Shown here piece after piece: positions 29,081-40,621 of a stretch of DNA of 64,000 bases; the first letter of the stretch is position 1, and each line of letters starts with the position of its first letter. The position numbers were made by a program, and so were the translations under genes. The notes under the pieces are model-generated. The model made no database searches, had not been told where the DNA came from, and saw only the letters and a program-made list of their open reading frames with translations. Source of the DNA: Gammaproteobacteria bacterium (GTDB lineage: Bacteria; Pseudomonadota; Gammaproteobacteria; Pseudomonadales; Halieaceae); NCBI GenBank assembly GCA_030427485.1, contig JAUICG010000011.1:62001-126000 (forward strand). The letters are read 5' to 3'.

Positions 29081-30313
29081 CTAGAGCTGCAGCAGTATCC
29101 TGGCCGGATCTTCAATCAGGTCCTTCACGGCAACCAGAAACTGCACCGCCGTCTTGCCGTCAATAAGCCGATGATCATAGGTCAGGGCCAGGTACATCAT
29201 CGGCAGGATTACGACTTCGCCGTTAACAGCCATCGGGCGATCCTGAATCTTGTGCATTCCAAGTATTCCGGTCTGCGGGGGGTTGAGAATCGGTGTCGAC
29301 AACAGGGAGCCGAACACGCCACCGTTAGTGACCGTGAAAGTACCGCCAGTCATATCGTCAATTGTCAGTTTGTTGTCCTTGGCGCGCTTGCCCATGTCGG
29401 CGATGGCAGCTTCTACATCCGCCAGACTCATGAAGTCGGCGTCTCGCATCACCGGAACGACCAGCCCGCCTTTGGTAGAGACAGCAACCCCGATATCCTG
29501 GTAGCCGTGGTACACGATGTCATTACCATCGATGGAGGCATTGACTGCCGGAAATCGTTTCAATGCCTCACAGGCCGCCTTGACAAAAAACCCCATGAAC
29601 CCCAGCCGCGTACCGTTGTGCGTTTTCTCAAACTGTTCCTTATATTTACTGCGCAGCGCCATTACCGGCGCCATATTCACCTCGTTAAAGGTGCTGAGCA
29701 TCGCCGTTTCCTGGGATGCGTTGAGCAGCCGCTCGGCGATTTTGGCGCGCATACGGGTCATCGGCACACGGCGCTCTATGCGCTCACTGGAAAGCCGCAC
29801 TGTCGGTTCAGCCTCCGTGTCGCTCGCCGTCGCCGCGGGCCCCGCAGCCGCAGCGGGCGGCGGCTCCGATTCATGGGCTTTCATAAACTTCACGATGTCT
29901 TCCTTGAGGATACGACCGCCCTTGCCGGTTCCTGTGATGGCACTGACATCCAGCTTGTGTTTCTCGACCAGTTGTCTTGCCGCCGGGCCGAGCAGGTCGG
30001 TGGCGGAGGCGGCCTCAGTCTGCTGTTTCTCCTCCGGGGGTGCCGCTTTTTTCGGGGCGCTCTGCGCAGCCGCCTGCCCCTCTTCCAGCGTGGCCAGGAG
30101 TTGCTGGCTCTCTATGGTCTCGCCCACCTGCGCGTGGATCCTGCCGATCACGCCATCGGCGGGAGCCACTACTTCCAACACCACTTTGTCCGTTTCGATT
30201 TCAACAATCAGTTCATCGCGGGCAACCGCTTCGCCCTCTGTTTTGTGCCAGGCCGCCACTTCCCCATCGGCGATGGATTCAGGGAAAACGGGGGCCTTTA
30301 TTTCAATAGCCAT
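29081..30313 (-). CDS. sucB: Dihydrolipoyl succinyltransferase (E2)
   Basis: SucB is the E2 core of the 2-oxoglutarate dehydrogenase complex. The 410-residue protein has an N-terminal lipoyl domain with lysine K43 (ETDKVV), a Pro/Ala linker, an E3-binding domain ([14 protein letters not shown]), and a catalytic domain ending with DHRLIDG at 380-386. The start [10 protein letters not shown] has a GAAGGAA ribosome site; a longer in-frame extension is rejected. Confidence 0.97.
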   Translation of the reverse strand: MAIEIKAPVFPESIADGEVAAWHKTEGEAVARDELIVEIETDKVVLEVVAPADGVIGRIHAQVGETIESQQLLATLEEGQAAAQSAPKKAAPPEEKQQTEAASATDLLGPAARQLVEKHKLDVSAITGTGKGGRILKEDIVKFMKAHESEPPPAAAAGPAATASDTEAEPTVRLSSERIERRVPMTRMRAKIAERLLNASQETAMLSTFNEVNMAPVMALRSKYKEQFEKTHNGTRLGFMGFFVKAACEALKRFPAVNASIDGNDIVYHGYQDIGVAVSTKGGLVVPVMRDADFMSLADVEAAIADMGKRAKDNKLTIDDMTGGTFTVTNGGVFGSLLSTPILNPPQTGILGMHKIQDRPMAVNGEVVILPMMYLALTYDHRLIDGKTAVQFLVAVKDLIEDPARILLQL

Positions 30314-30344
30314 TTCTATTCCTTCGTGAGAATCACGGGTGTCT

Positions 30345-33203
30345 CTAGTTGCCCCAGGGCATCTCACCCAGGGCCTCGTCAATAAACTGCTTCATTTGCG
30401 CGAGGTGCAGCGCCATGTAGCCCGCCGCGGGCGCCGCGGAGGCCTCCCTGCCGACATAGCGCAGGTATACATCCACCTTGTGGCGCTGAATGACTCGCCG
30501 CATATGGTGCTGACTGGCGTACCAGGCGCCCTGGTTCATCGGTTCTTCCTGGCACCAGATGGCATCGACAATATTGGGATATGAGCGCGACAGGATCTCC
30601 TGCAGCTCGGCCTCGGGGAATGGGTACAACTGCTCCAGCCGCAGGATTGCGATGTGGTCCAGGCCCCTTTCTCGCCTGGCTTCACGCAGGTCGTAAAACA
30701 CCTTGCCGCTACACAGGACTATACGCTCCACCTTGGATGAATCGAGATCATCCGTTTCATCCAGGACATTGTGAAAGTGTCCACCGGCGAGTTCGTCGAT
30801 TGTCGAGATCGCCTCCTTGTGTCGCAACAGGCTCTTCGGTGACATCACCACCAGGGGTTTGCGCAGCGGGCGAATGGCCTGCCGCCTGAGCATATGGAAA
30901 ACCTGGGCGGGAGTAGTCGGCGCGCAAACCTGGATATTGTGCTCCGCGGAGAGTTGCATGAAGCGTTCCAGCCGCGCTGAGGAATGCTCCGGCCCCTGGC
31001 CTTCGTAGCCGTGCGGCAGCAGCATGGTCAAGCCGCACAGTCGCGACCACTTGTGTTCACCGCTGGTGATGAACTGATCGATAACCACTTGCGCACCATT
31101 GGCGAAGTCACCGAACTGGGCTTCCCATATCACCAGCCCCTGAGGCATCGTGGTCGCGTAGCCGTACTCGAAAGCCAGCACGGCTTCCTCAGACAGCAGT
31201 GAGTCGTAAATCACGAATTTGGCTTGCTCGTCACTGATATGTTGTAACGGGATATACGCACTGCCATCCCCCTGGTTGTGCAATACAGCGTGGCGGTGAG
31301 AGAAGGTGCCGCGACCCACATCCTGGCCCGTCAGGCGCACCGGGTAACCTTCATCCAGCAGGGAAGCGTATGCCAGGTTCTCGGCAAAGCCCCAGTTTAT
31401 CGGCATCGCTCCCGCACCCATTTTGCGGCGATCTTCCAGGATCTTGGACACCTGGCGCTGCAGGGGAAAGCCGTCGGGCGCCAGGTTGGTAGTGTGCGCC
31501 AGCGCCTGCAAGGCCTGGATCTCGACCCGGGTGTCGCACTGCAGTGTCCAGTCGTGGCCCAGATAGGGAGACCAGTCAACGAACAGGGTCTTGTTCGGTT
31601 CCGAGACCAGACTGGAGACCAGTGGCGCATCGCGGTCCAGCGCCTCGCGATAGCGATCCACCAGAGTCTGCACCTCGCCTTCCGTTATCAGGCCGGCACC
31701 GATGAGTTTGTCCGCGTAGATCTCCTGCGTGGTCTTATGGCTGGCGATCTTCTTGTACATCAGTGGTTGCGTCACCGACGGCTCGTCCGCCTCGTTGTGC
31801 CCGCGACGCCGGTAACAGGTAAGATCTATCACCACATCCTTCTTGAACTCGGTGCGGTAATCGACGGCCAGTTGGGTGACGAACAGTACGGCTTCCGCAT
31901 CGTCGGCATTGACGTGGAATATCGGCGCCTGCACCATTTTTGCCACTTCGGTGCAATACTCGGTCGATCTGGCATCCTCGCGCCTGTGGGTGGTGAAACC
32001 AACCTGGTTGTTCAGCACGATATGGATGGTGCCCCCGGTCGTATAGGCGCGGGTTTGTGACATCTGGAACGTTTCCATCACCACGCCCTGGCCCGCGAAG
32101 GCCGCATCGCCATGCACTACGATGGGCACCACCAGATTCCCGGTCTGGTCTTCGCGCCGCTCCTGCCGCGCGCGCACCGAGCCTTCAACGACGGGCGCGA
32201 CGATCTCCAGGTGGGAGGGATTGAACGATAAGGCCAGGTGCACTTCGCCGCCGGCCGTCATCACGTTGGACGAAAATCCCTGGTGGTATTTGACATCGCC
32301 GGAACTGGTGTACAGCGCCCTGCCCTCGAACTCGGCGAACAGCTCCGAGGGGTTCTTGCCGAGGATATTGATGAGCACATTCAGCCGGCCGCGGTGCGCC
32401 ATCCCGATGACGATCTCCTTCGCCTGCAGTGAACCGCAGCGTTGCACCATCTCGGACAACATCGGAATCAGGCTCTCACCGCCCTCCAGACCGAAACGCT
32501 TGGTGCCAGGATATTTGGAAGCCAGGGACTTCTCCAGGCCCTCGGCGTTGATCAGTTGAGTGAGTAGCTGCAGGCGTACATCCGCGCTGTAATCGGGCGC
32601 GGAGCGCACCGACTCCATGCGCTGCATGATCCAGTGGCGCTGCCGGGTATCGACAATGTGCATGAACTCGGCGCCGACCGTGTTGCAATAGGTGCGATTG
32701 AGGGCGTCATAAATCTCGCCCAGCGTGGCGTCCGCCTTGCCGATATGCAGCGATCCCGCCTGGAAAACGGTATCGAAGTCGGCGGATGAGAGTTCGTGGT
32801 AACTGAGATCCAGATCCGCGACCTTTTCCCGCTCTGCCAATCCCAGTGGATCGAGCTTCGCCTTCTGGTGCCCGCGCTGGCGGTAGGCGGATATCAGTTG
32901 CACGACGCGAACCTGCTTGCGTTCGTATTCCGTGGCCTGTGAATCGTGCTGTAACGTCGCTTCCGTACGCACACGCATCTTGCTGATCTGTGCAAACCGC
33001 TTGCGGATGACCGAGTGGGGAACATCCCTCACCTGCACGATTTCGGACGCCACCACGGGAAGCTTGTCAAAATAATCGCGCCACTGCTCCGGCACACCGT
33101 TGGGGTCTTTCAGGTAGGATTCGTATAAATTTTCGACGTAGGTGGCATTACCGCCAGCGATATGGGAGCTCTGCCAAAGCAAATCCATGGTGCTATCTTG
33201 CAT
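30345..33203 (-). CDS. sucA: 2-oxoglutarate dehydrogenase E1
   Basis: SucA decarboxylates 2-oxoglutarate with thiamine diphosphate. The 952-residue length is usual. The N-terminus [20 protein letters not shown] and the segments [34 protein letters not shown] and [20 protein letters not shown] are family signatures. GGAGGGGG precedes the ATG at 33203. It sits between sdhB and sucB in the TCA block. Confidence 0.98.
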   Translation of the reverse strand: MQDSTMDLLWQSSHIAGGNATYVENLYESYLKDPNGVPEQWRDYFDKLPVVASEIVQVRDVPHSVIRKRFAQISKMRVRTEATLQHDSQATEYERKQVRVVQLISAYRQRGHQKAKLDPLGLAEREKVADLDLSYHELSSADFDTVFQAGSLHIGKADATLGEIYDALNRTYCNTVGAEFMHIVDTRQRHWIMQRMESVRSAPDYSADVRLQLLTQLINAEGLEKSLASKYPGTKRFGLEGGESLIPMLSEMVQRCGSLQAKEIVIGMAHRGRLNVLINILGKNPSELFAEFEGRALYTSSGDVKYHQGFSSNVMTAGGEVHLALSFNPSHLEIVAPVVEGSVRARQERREDQTGNLVVPIVVHGDAAFAGQGVVMETFQMSQTRAYTTGGTIHIVLNNQVGFTTHRREDARSTEYCTEVAKMVQAPIFHVNADDAEAVLFVTQLAVDYRTEFKKDVVIDLTCYRRRGHNEADEPSVTQPLMYKKIASHKTTQEIYADKLIGAGLITEGEVQTLVDRYREALDRDAPLVSSLVSEPNKTLFVDWSPYLGHDWTLQCDTRVEIQALQALAHTTNLAPDGFPLQRQVSKILEDRRKMGAGAMPINWGFAENLAYASLLDEGYPVRLTGQDVGRGTFSHRHAVLHNQGDGSAYIPLQHISDEQAKFVIYDSLLSEEAVLAFEYGYATTMPQGLVIWEAQFGDFANGAQVVIDQFITSGEHKWSRLCGLTMLLPHGYEGQGPEHSSARLERFMQLSAEHNIQVCAPTTPAQVFHMLRRQAIRPLRKPLVVMSPKSLLRHKEAISTIDELAGGHFHNVLDETDDLDSSKVERIVLCSGKVFYDLREARRERGLDHIAILRLEQLYPFPEAELQEILSRSYPNIVDAIWCQEEPMNQGAWYASQHHMRRVIQRHKVDVYLRYVGREASAAPAAGYMALHLAQMKQFIDEALGEMPWGN

Positions 33204-33269
33204 CTGCCCCCTCCCGGGGAGTGTCATTTTTAACCTGAAAATTCAAATATTTACAGACAGAACTTAAAG

Positions 33270-33974
33270 CTATGTGGCACGAGAAAGCAACATATTGCGT
33301 ATGTGCCCTATCGCCCTTGTGGGGTTAAGCCCCTTGGGACATACATTGACACAGTTCTGAATCCCGTGGCAACGAAAAACGCTGAAGGGATCATCCAGCT
33401 TTGCCAGACGCTCTTCGGTGGCCGTATCGCGGGAATCCGCGAGAAAGCGATACGACTGCAGCAGGCCGGCGGGACCGATGAAGCGATCGGGATTCCACCA
33501 GAATGACGGGCAGGATGTCGAACAGCAGGCACAGAGAATACACTCGTACAGACCATCCAGTTTCTCCCTGTCCTCGGGAGACTGCAGCCGTTCGATCGCC
33601 GGCGCCGGCGTGTCGTTCTGCAGGTAAGGCTGCACTTTTTCGTACTGTGCATAAAACAGGCTCATATCCACGACGAGATCACGGATCACGGGCAGTCCCG
33701 GAAGCGGACGCAGTACCAATTTGTTGTTCTTGACCACCGTGGACAGCGCCGTGATGCAGGCGAGGCCGTTCACGCCATTCATATTGACACCATCCGAACC
33801 ACATACGCCCTCGCGACAGGAGCGGCGATAGGTCACTGTGGTGTCCTGGGCCTTGATCATCTCCATCACGTCGAGAACCATCAGGTCCTTGCCCGCGGTA
33901 TCGACCTGCACATCCTGCATATACGGCTCTGTATCGACTTCCGGGTTGTAGCGATAAATACTGACTTGCAACAT
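33270..33974 (-). CDS. sdhB: Succinate dehydrogenase iron-sulfur subunit
   Basis: The 234-residue protein has the 2Fe-2S cysteines in SCREGVCGSDGVN, the 4Fe-4S motif CILCACCSTSCPS and the 3Fe-4S motif CHGIQNCVNVCPKGLNP. It passes electrons from SdhA to the quinone site at SdhCD. It lies 11 bases after sdhA. Confidence 0.97.
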   Translation of the reverse strand: MLQVSIYRYNPEVDTEPYMQDVQVDTAGKDLMVLDVMEMIKAQDTTVTYRRSCREGVCGSDGVNMNGVNGLACITALSTVVKNNKLVLRPLPGLPVIRDLVVDMSLFYAQYEKVQPYLQNDTPAPAIERLQSPEDREKLDGLYECILCACCSTSCPSFWWNPDRFIGPAGLLQSYRFLADSRDTATEERLAKLDDPFSVFRCHGIQNCVNVCPKGLNPTRAIGHIRNMLLSRAT

Positions 33975-33985
33975 GATTCGGCCCC

Positions 33986-35758
33986 TTAATAGACACGCGT
34001 CTTCGGTTGGAAAGTATCAACGGTTTTCGGCTCGAAATTCACCTTCCGCTTGCCCACGCGCTTGTCCGTGGGGAAGTACAGGGAATGGCACAGCCAGTTT
34101 TCATCGTCGCGCGATTCAAAATCGTTGCGGGCATGGGCGCCCCTGCTTTCCGTGCGCGCCTCGGCGGTAATTGCCGTCGCTTCAGCGACTTCGAAGAGAT
34201 TGTGGAGTTCCAGCGCTTCGATACGCGCGGTATTGAACGCCATGCTCTTGTCGGCAAGTTGGGCATTTTCTATGCGTCCACGCAGTTCCGCGAGTTTATC
34301 GATGCCTTCCTGCATGAACGGCCCGTCGCGGAAAACGCCAAAATGATTCTGCATGGTACTTTGCAACTCTTTGCGCAGCTCGGCGACATGTTCGCCTCCG
34401 CTGGACGCGTTCAATTTGTCGAGCCGTGACATGGCTTGCTGTATGTCGCTGTCAGACGCGTCGCGCAGTTCGATGCCCTCACGCAGGGACTTTTCAATGA
34501 ACAGGCCGGAAGCCCGTCCGAATACGACGAGGTCCAGCAGCGAATTGCCACCCAGCCGGTTGGCCCCGTGCACCGACACACAGGCGACTTCGCCGCAGGC
34601 GAAGAGGCCGGGAATAACCGCATCGACACCGTCCGCGCCCACTGTTAACGCCTGTCCATGCACGTTCGTCGGGATACCGCCCATCATGTAGTGGCAGGTC
34701 GGCACAACCGGTATCGGCTCCTTGACCGGATCAGCATGAGCAAACGTTCGCGACAATTCACAGATACCCGGCAGCCGGCTCTCGAGGACTTCCTCACCGA
34801 GGTGATCCAGCTTCAGGAAGACGTGGTCAGCATTGGGCCCGCAACCTCTCCCCTCCAGTATCTCCAGCACCATTGAGCGCGCGACCACATCACGGCCGGC
34901 AAGGTCCTTGGCATTGGGCGCGTAGCGCTCCATGAAACGCTCGCCGTCCTTGTTGATCAGGTAGCCGCCCTCGCCCCGACAACCCTCGGTGACCAGTACC
35001 CCCGCACCGGCGATGCCGGTGGGGTGGAATTGCCACATCTCGATATCCTGGACCGGAAAGCCCGCGCGCAACACCATACCGATGCCGTCACCGGTATTGA
35101 TATGCGCATTGGTGGTGGAGGCATAGATTCGACCCGCGCCACCGGTAGCCAACACGGTGGCCTTTGACTTGATGTGCACGGTTTCGCCGGTTTCCATGCA
35201 GATCGCAATCACGCCGACGACCGCGCCGTCCTGGTTCTTGACGAGGTCAGTGGCGTACCACTCGTTAAAAAACACGGTTTCGTGCTTGAGGTTACCCTGG
35301 TAGAGCGTGTGCAGCAGCGCGTGACCGGTGCGGTCCGCCGCGGCACAGGTACGGGCTGCCTGTCCGCCCTCTCCATAGTTCTTCGACTGCCCGCCGAAAG
35401 GTCGCTGGTAAATGCGCCCCTCCTCAGTGCGTGAAAACGGCAGGCCCATATGCTCCAGTTCGAACACCGCTTCGGGGCCGACGCTGCACATATATTCGAT
35501 CGCGTCCTGGTCGCCGATGTAATCAGAGCCCTTCACGGTGTCGTACATATGCCAGCGCCAGTCATCATGCGGATCGGCTGAAGCGATGGCACAGGTGATA
35601 CCACCCTGGGCGGACACCGTGTGGGAACGCGTGGGGAACACCTTGGAAATTACGGCCGTCTTGAAGCCGGACTGGGCCAGTTGCAGGGCAGCGCGCATTC
35701 CGGCGCCGCCGCCACCTACGATGACGCCGTCAAAAGAAATCGTGCGAAGAGCAGCCAT
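33986..35758 (-). CDS. sdhA: Succinate dehydrogenase flavoprotein
   Basis: SdhA oxidises succinate to fumarate. The 590-residue protein has an N-terminal FAD motif [11 protein letters not shown], the flavin-linking histidine in [12 protein letters not shown] and the catalytic region [25 protein letters not shown] 35758 ([10 protein letters not shown]) sits two bases after the sdhD stop; an upstream in-frame start lies inside sdhD. Confidence 0.98.
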   Translation of the reverse strand: MAALRTISFDGVIVGGGGAGMRAALQLAQSGFKTAVISKVFPTRSHTVSAQGGITCAIASADPHDDWRWHMYDTVKGSDYIGDQDAIEYMCSVGPEAVFELEHMGLPFSRTEEGRIYQRPFGGQSKNYGEGGQAARTCAAADRTGHALLHTLYQGNLKHETVFFNEWYATDLVKNQDGAVVGVIAICMETGETVHIKSKATVLATGGAGRIYASTTNAHINTGDGIGMVLRAGFPVQDIEMWQFHPTGIAGAGVLVTEGCRGEGGYLINKDGERFMERYAPNAKDLAGRDVVARSMVLEILEGRGCGPNADHVFLKLDHLGEEVLESRLPGICELSRTFAHADPVKEPIPVVPTCHYMMGGIPTNVHGQALTVGADGVDAVIPGLFACGEVACVSVHGANRLGGNSLLDLVVFGRASGLFIEKSLREGIELRDASDSDIQQAMSRLDKLNASSGGEHVAELRKELQSTMQNHFGVFRDGPFMQEGIDKLAELRGRIENAQLADKSMAFNTARIEALELHNLFEVAEATAITAEARTESRGAHARNDFESRDDENWLCHSLYFPTDKRVGKRKVNFEPKTVDTFQPKTRVY

Positions 35759-35760
35759 TA

Positions 35761-36123
35761 TTACAAACCCCACAGAATCTGGATGCCCCAGACTAGATAC
35801 GTGAACATGATAAGCCCGCAAACAACCTGAGCGCCCAGACGAATGATATTCCCGGCACTGCCCATCATGCGTTCCGTAAAGTAATCAGTGAACACGACCC
35901 ACAGGCCTACCCATGCGTGGGCACCCAGCGAAACCAGCGCCAGCAAGCTGAAGACCCGCATCCACGTCTGCTCGAACAGTTCACTCCATTGGGCGTAATC
36001 GACACCGCTGACAAGCACGCTCCCTATATAGAGGAAGTAAGCCAGCAATATGACCGCGCTCACCCGCTGCATCAGCCAGTCGTAGAGCCCGGAACGGCCC
36101 ATATTTGTTACCGCAGTTACCAT
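35761..36123 (-). CDS. sdhD: Succinate dehydrogenase membrane anchor D
   Basis: The 120-residue protein has three membrane helices and the [11 protein letters not shown] and [15 protein letters not shown] segments of SdhD, whose histidine helps bind haem b and tyrosine faces the quinone. It overlaps sdhC by seven bases. ATG 36123 was chosen over a longer frame running into sdhC. Confidence 0.94.
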   Translation of the reverse strand: MVTAVTNMGRSGLYDWLMQRVSAVILLAYFLYIGSVLVSGVDYAQWSELFEQTWMRVFSLLALVSLGAHAWVGLWVVFTDYFTERMMGSAGNIIRLGAQVVCGLIMFTYLVWGIQILWGL

Positions 36124-36491
36124 ATCCAGATCCCCGCTGCGAGAATGAAGACCACCGAGAGACAAACCACGATTCGCACGCCGCGTATGCCTCCCTCCAT
36201 GGTTTCACCAATGCCCATATCCATAATGAGATGCTTGATTCCGGCCAGCGCGTGGTAGATCAATGCCGACACTACCGCCCAGATCACCAGTTTCAGCAGC
36301 GGGCTGCCAAGGGATTCCTGCAGTGAGGCAAATTCGTCAGGCCCGGACAGGCTGGCATCGAGAGCCCATAACAGCACCGCCATACCGACAAAAATAAATA
36401 CGCCGGAGGCGCGATGGGTAATGGACGCCCATGCGGTAACGGGAAGCCGCATGGACCCTATGTCCAGGTTAACAGGGCGTTTATCTTTCAC
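36117..36491 (-). CDS. sdhC: Succinate dehydrogenase cytochrome b556 subunit
   Basis: The 124-residue protein begins with the SdhC pattern RPVNLDIGSMRLPVTAWASITHRASGV and has three membrane helices; HALAGIKHLIMD carries the haem-axial histidine. It is the first gene of the sdhCDAB-sucAB-lpd-sucCD block, downstream of a good promoter. Confidence 0.95.
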   Translation of the reverse strand: MKDKRPVNLDIGSMRLPVTAWASITHRASGVFIFVGMAVLLWALDASLSGPDEFASLQESLGSPLLKLVIWAVVSALIYHALAGIKHLIMDMGIGETMEGGIRGVRIVVCLSVVFILAAGIWIW

Positions 36492-36595
36492 AATTGAGTA
36501 CCGTCTGTATGACGCCCGGAGGGCTATTAATCAGGTTAATGCGCTGCCGAGGAGTGCTTCGGCCACTAGTTTGGCATACTTGCAAAACGCGCCAG

Positions 36596-36624
36596 ATTAT
36601 AGGCATTTGCCACGCCAAATACAA
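36596..36624 (-). promoter_or_regulatory. sdh-suc operon promoter
   Basis: On the minus strand a perfect -10 TATAAT (36596-36601) lies 17 bases from a -35-like TTGTAT (36619-36624). It would give a leader of about 100 bases before sdhC. Confidence 0.6.
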
Positions 36625-36744
36625 ACCGTGAAGCCATCCGGGACGCAAAATACGTCTCGTGCCGACAGAGGTCGATCGGCACCGGGTCGAATCGCTTCAA
36701 CACTGCAGGCGGGCGTTTATGCGCAGGTTTGGAAGCCGCCGTAA

Positions 36745-36772
36745 TTGACAAAAACCCACGAAACTTTATAGT
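36745..36772 (+). promoter_or_regulatory. gltA promoter
   Basis: A perfect -35 TTGACA (36745-36750) and -10-like TATAGT (36767-36772) are separated by 16 bases, 35 bases before the gltA ATG. Confidence 0.7.
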
Positions 36773-36807
36773 GGCTCCCTTCGATTGAATACTTCCCGGA
36801 ACCTTCC

Positions 36808-38106
36808 ATGAGCGACAAAAAAGCCACTCTCAAGATTGATGGCATCGATGAGCCAATTGACCTGCCTATATACTCCGGAACCCTGGGTCCCGATGTACTG
36901 GATGTCGGGGGGCTGACAGGCAAGGGCCTGTTTACCTATGATCCGGGTTTCGTATCAACCGCGTCCTGCGAATCACAGATTACCTTCATCGATGGCGGCA
37001 AGGGTGTGCTCCTACACAGGGGATACCCCATAGAGCAACTGGCCGAGCACTCTGACTACCTGGAGACCTGCTATCTCTTGCTCTACGGGGAGCTTCCGAC
37101 TGCGGAGCAAAAGGCCAGCTTTGTCGGCACAGTGCACAAACACACCATGGTGCATGAGCAAATTCGTACATTTTTCAATGGCTTCCGACGCGACGCCCAC
37201 CCCATGGCCATTATGTGTGGCGTGGTGGGCGCCCTCTCCGCCTTCTACCACGACTCGCTGGAGATATCCGACGAACACCACCGCCAGATCGCTGCCTTCA
37301 GGTTGATCGCTAAAATGCCCACCCTGGCGGCGATGAGCTACAAATTTTCTATCGGCCAGCCCTTCATGTATCCGGACAACAGTCTCAGCTATGCCGAAAA
37401 CTTCCTGCACATGATGTTCGGCAACCCCTGCGAACCCAGCAATATCAGTCCTGTGCTGGCCACCGCCATGGATCGCATTTTCCTGCTCCATGCCGACCAC
37501 GAGCAGAACGCGTCCACCTCTACGGTACGCCTGGCGGGATCTTCAGGCGCCAACCCCTTTGCCTGCATTGCGGCCGGTATCGCCGCGCTGTGGGGGCCAT
37601 CGCACGGGGGCGCCAACGAAGCGGTACTGGAGATGCTGCAGGAAATCGGCGACGTGTCCCGAATCGATGAGTTCGTCGAGCGCGCCAAGGACAAAAACGA
37701 TCCTTTCAGGCTGATGGGTTTTGGTCACAGGGTGTACAAGAATTTCGACCCGCGCGCCAAGGTCATGAAGGAGTCCGCTGACGAGGTACTCGCCGAGTTG
37801 GGTATCGATGATCCCATGCTGGAAATCGCCAAGCGCCTGGAAGAGATCGCGCTTTCAGATGAGTATTTTATCGAGAAAAAGCTCTATCCGAATGTCGACT
37901 TCTACTCCGGCATCATTCTCAAAGCCATGGGCATCCCAACCAGTATGTTTACGGTAATCTTCGCTGTCGGCCGCACAGTGGGCTGGATCGCGCACTGGAA
38001 TGAGATGATCAGCGGCAGCTACCGCATCGGGCGCCCGCGACAGCTCTACACCGGTTACACACAGCGTGACTTCACTCCCCTGGACCAACGTAAACCGGCA
38101 GGTTGA
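36808..38106 (+). CDS. gltA: Citrate synthase (type II)
   Basis: GltA condenses oxaloacetate with acetyl-CoA. The 432-residue protein has the active-site histidines in [14 protein letters not shown] and [14 protein letters not shown] and the [15 protein letters not shown] motif. The length and N-terminal beta domain (KATLKIDG) fit the hexameric, NADH-sensitive type of gammaproteobacteria. It is divergent from the sdh-suc block. Confidence 0.98.
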   Translation: MSDKKATLKIDGIDEPIDLPIYSGTLGPDVLDVGGLTGKGLFTYDPGFVSTASCESQITFIDGGKGVLLHRGYPIEQLAEHSDYLETCYLLLYGELPTAEQKASFVGTVHKHTMVHEQIRTFFNGFRRDAHPMAIMCGVVGALSAFYHDSLEISDEHHRQIAAFRLIAKMPTLAAMSYKFSIGQPFMYPDNSLSYAENFLHMMFGNPCEPSNISPVLATAMDRIFLLHADHEQNASTSTVRLAGSSGANPFACIAAGIAALWGPSHGGANEAVLEMLQEIGDVSRIDEFVERAKDKNDPFRLMGFGHRVYKNFDPRAKVMKESADEVLAELGIDDPMLEIAKRLEEIALSDEYFIEKKLYPNVDFYSGIILKAMGIPTSMFTVIFAVGRTVGWIAHWNEMISGSYRIGRPRQLYTGYTQRDFTPLDQRKPAG

Positions 38107-38183
38107 TTACAAATCAGGTCTCGCGCCCACCGTGGCATCGAGCGATTGAGTGCCGTATACGTAAACTACTGGAAAACTCTACC

Positions 38184-39305
38184 ATGTCCGAAATCGTCAT
38201 CAGTGGAACTGGCCTCTTCACCCCGTCAGAGTCCATCAGCAATGAGGAACTGGTAGAGTCATTCAACGCCTACGTTGAGATGTTCAACGCGGAAAATGCC
38301 AGCGAGATCGCGGCGGGGCGAATTGCGGCACTGCAACCGTCCTCCGCGGAATTCGTGGAGAAGGCCTCGGGAATCAAATCGCGCTACGTGATGAATAAAG
38401 ACGGTATAGTAGATCCCACGCGCCTGACGCCCAATCTGCCCGAAAGACCCAATGAAGCACAGTCGATCCAGTGTGAAATGGGCGTGGCGGCTGCGCGCGA
38501 AGCAATGGCACAGGCTGGCAAGTCCGCGGCGGATATCGATGCGGTGATCGTGGCAGCGTCCAATATGCAGCGCGCCTATCCCGCCATGGCCATCGAGATA
38601 CAGGACGCACTCGGTATCCAGGGTTTCGGGTTTGACATGAATGTGGCCTGCTCCTCCGCGACATTCGGCATTCAACAGGCCCGCGACGCCGTCAGCAACG
38701 GCAGCGCCCGGTGCGTGCTGATGCTCAATCCCGAGATCTGCAGTGGGCATCTCAACTTTCGCGACCGGGATTCCCATTTTATTTTCGGCGATGTCTGCAC
38801 CGCGGTGATCGTGGAGAGCGCAAGCACAGCGACCGGAAGCGAGCGGTATGCGATCCTGGACAGCAAGCTGCAGACCATTTACTCCAACAATATCCGCAAC
38901 AATTTCGGCTTTCTCAACCGCGGGGATGAATCCGGCGTGGGCAAGCCGGACAAACTCTTCGTGCAGGAAGGGAGGAAAGTCTTCAAGGAAGTCTGCCCCG
39001 CGGTGGCAAGCCAGATTTCCACCCAACTGGACTCCCTCGGTATCTCGCCTGCGGAGGTGAAGCGCCTGTGGTTGCACCAGGCAAACCTGAGCATGAACCA
39101 GTTGATATCGCGACGTGTGCTGGGTCGCGATGCCACCACTGAAGAGGCACCCACCATACTCGACGAATACGCCAACACAAGCTCCGCCGGGTCCGTTATC
39201 GCCTTTCACAAGCATCGCGAGGACCTGGTGACCGGTGACATCGGCGTATTGTGCTCGTTCGGCGCCGGATACAGTATCGGCAGCCTGGTGCTTAAAAAGT
39301 GCTAG
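38184..39305 (+). CDS. FabH-like beta-ketoacyl-ACP synthase III (PA3286-like)
   Basis: The 373-residue thiolase-fold enzyme has the KAS III triad: C156 in [11 protein letters not shown]298 in WLHQANLSM and N331 in YANTSSAGS. Length and sequence recall Pseudomonas PA3286, which feeds octanoyl-CoA from beta-oxidation into fatty acid synthesis; substrate here is inferred only. The ATG at 38184 matches the family opening [13 protein letters not shown]; a longer frame overlapping gltA is rejected. It follows gltA by 77 bases and may be co-transcribed. Confidence 0.85.
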   Translation: MSEIVISGTGLFTPSESISNEELVESFNAYVEMFNAENASEIAAGRIAALQPSSAEFVEKASGIKSRYVMNKDGIVDPTRLTPNLPERPNEAQSIQCEMGVAAAREAMAQAGKSAADIDAVIVAASNMQRAYPAMAIEIQDALGIQGFGFDMNVACSSATFGIQQARDAVSNGSARCVLMLNPEICSGHLNFRDRDSHFIFGDVCTAVIVESASTATGSERYAILDSKLQTIYSNNIRNNFGFLNRGDESGVGKPDKLFVQEGRKVFKEVCPAVASQISTQLDSLGISPAEVKRLWLHQANLSMNQLISRRVLGRDATTEEAPTILDEYANTSSAGSVIAFHKHREDLVTGDIGVLCSFGAGYSIGSLVLKKC

Positions 39306-39337
39306 CCTGCACTGCCCGGTGAGCGCACAGCGCAATC

Positions 39338-40396
39338 TCAGCCAAGCAATTCCCGCAGTGCGATCACCAGCGCCGCGTTATCCTCCTCCGTACCAATGCT
39401 GATCCGCAGGTAGTTGTCAATTCGCGGCTTGTCGAAATAGCGCACTACGATCCCCTTCTCCCGGAGTTTGGAAAATAGCTGGCGGGCCTCGATGACCGGA
39501 TGCGTGGCGAACACAAAATTGGCGCCTGAAGGCAGCACCTCGAACCCCAACTTCGCCAACTCGCTACACAGGCTGTCGCGGGAGTTGATCACTCGCCGGC
39601 AGTTCTGCTGGAAGTGATCCTCGTCCTGGAACGAGGCCAGTGCCGCGCGCTGGGATATCACATCCAGCGGGTAGGAGTTGAAGGAGTTTTTTACGCGCCC
39701 GAGCGCTTCGATGAGATCCTCATTCCCCATCGCAAAGCCCACGCGCAGACCCGCCAGCGCGCGTGACTTGGACAGCGTCTGCACCACCAGCAAATTGTCG
39801 AACTCGTTGATCATCGAGGTCGCGGAGTCCCCGCCAAAATCGATGTAAGCCTCGTCGATCACGACTACCGATTGTGCGCTCCTCTCGAGCAGGCGGCGGA
39901 TGGCGGCAGGGCGCATCAGCATGCCGGTGGGCGCATTGGGATTGGGTATAATGACCCCGCCGTTGGCTGCGGGGTAGGCGTCCGGGTCGATGCTGAAGTC
40001 ATTTGCCACAGGCACCCGGATGCACTCAATGCCGAACAAATCGGCCCATACCGGATAAAAACTGTAGCTGATATCGGGAAAGTACAGCGGGAGCCGGTGC
40101 TTGAGCAGCGCCATGAATACCAGCGCGAGCACTTCATCGGAGCCGTTCCCAACGAAAACCTGTTCCGGCGGTATGCCATTGCGCGCGGCGATCGCCCGGC
40201 GCAATGCGACCGATTCAGGGTCCGGATAAAGGCGCAGTGCGTCCGCACTGACCGAGTGTATCGCCTGCATCACCAGCGGCGATGGCGGGTAGGGGCATTC
40301 GTTGGTATTGAGCTTGACCAGTTTGCCCGCCTGTGGCTGCTCTCCCGGCACATACGGAGTCAGTGTGCCCACCACGTCACTCCAGTAACGGCTCAT
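39338..40396 (-). CDS. hisC: Histidinol-phosphate aminotransferase
   Basis: HisC is a PLP-dependent fold-I aminotransferase of histidine synthesis. The 352-residue protein has LNTNECPYPPSPLV, VGNGSDEVLALVF, PNPNAPTGMLM, VVIDEAYIDFGG and the PLP lysine in TLSKSRALAGLRVG. Activity on aromatic amino acids is also common. ATG 40396 (MSRYWSDVVGTL) has AGGGG upstream; the longer frame runs through the tRNA-like region and is rejected. No other his genes are nearby. The leader is unusual (see the tRNA-Glu-like entry). Confidence 0.93.
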   Translation of the reverse strand: MSRYWSDVVGTLTPYVPGEQPQAGKLVKLNTNECPYPPSPLVMQAIHSVSADALRLYPDPESVALRRAIAARNGIPPEQVFVGNGSDEVLALVFMALLKHRLPLYFPDISYSFYPVWADLFGIECIRVPVANDFSIDPDAYPAANGGVIIPNPNAPTGMLMRPAAIRRLLERSAQSVVVIDEAYIDFGGDSATSMINEFDNLLVVQTLSKSRALAGLRVGFAMGNEDLIEALGRVKNSFNSYPLDVISQRAALASFQDEDHFQQNCRRVINSRDSLCSELAKLGFEVLPSGANFVFATHPVIEARQLFSKLREKGIVVRYFDKPRIDNYLRISIGTEEDNAALVIALRELLG

Positions 40397-40414
40397 GAAG
40401 TCCCCTGCCAGTGA

Positions 40415-40432
40415 ACCGGGCCTGTGCCCGGT
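40415..40432 (-). promoter_or_regulatory. Hairpin just upstream of the hisC ribosome site
   Basis: A perfect seven-base stem ACCGGGC/GCCCGGT with a four-base loop ends 18 bases before the hisC ATG, next to its AGGGG ribosome site. There is no T-run, so it is not a plain terminator. It could influence hisC translation or serve as a 3' boundary for the tRNA-like RNA. Confidence 0.5.
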
Positions 40433-40481
40433 GTTGAGAAAGTGGAAAGCCGGGACTACACGACCCCGGGCCCGGTGATGT

Positions 40482-40558
40482 TGGCGTCCCCCAGGGCGCT
40501 CAAACCCCTGATACCGCCGTGAGAGGGCAGTGTCCCTGACCACTTACACGAGGGGGAC
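40482..40558 (-). tRNA. Degenerate tRNA-Glu-like gene (CTC anticodon)
   Basis: On the minus strand 77 bases match tRNA-Glu throughout: acceptor GTCCCCC/GGGGGAC, anticodon arm CTGCC-CTCTCAC-GGCGG (anticodon CTC, one change from TTC) and encoded CCA. Two near-universal T-arm bases are changed: C56 to T and C61 to G, which breaks the 53-61 pair and the tertiary contact with G19. One D-stem pair is also mismatched. It may be a decaying duplicate, a marginally active tRNA, or a tRNA-like leader of hisC. The acceptor stem stays perfectly paired despite base changes, hinting at selection. Confidence 0.65.
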
Positions 40559-40593
40559 TTTGCGCGGTATTCCGCTCCTCTGAAAAGCCGCAC

Positions 40594-40621
40594 ATTGTAC
40601 CCGAGCATACGGGTGAAGCAA
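40594..40621 (-). promoter_or_regulatory. Promoter of the tRNA-Glu-like element (and hisC)
   Basis: On the minus strand -35-like TTGCTT (40616-40621) and -10 TACAAT (40594-40599) are spaced by 16 bases, with a GTGCGGC discriminator. The -10 is the same hexamer as at the true tRNA-Glu operon. No better hisC promoter is visible between the tRNA-like element and hisC. Confidence 0.55.

Larger units (their letters stand above)
36492..36807. other. sdhC-gltA divergent intergenic region
   Basis: These 316 bases hold no convincing gene. They contain the outward promoters for sdhC and gltA and probably regulatory sites, but I could not recognise a specific operator by eye. The open frame starting near 36421 on the plus strand is not coding-like. 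Confidence 0.7.
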
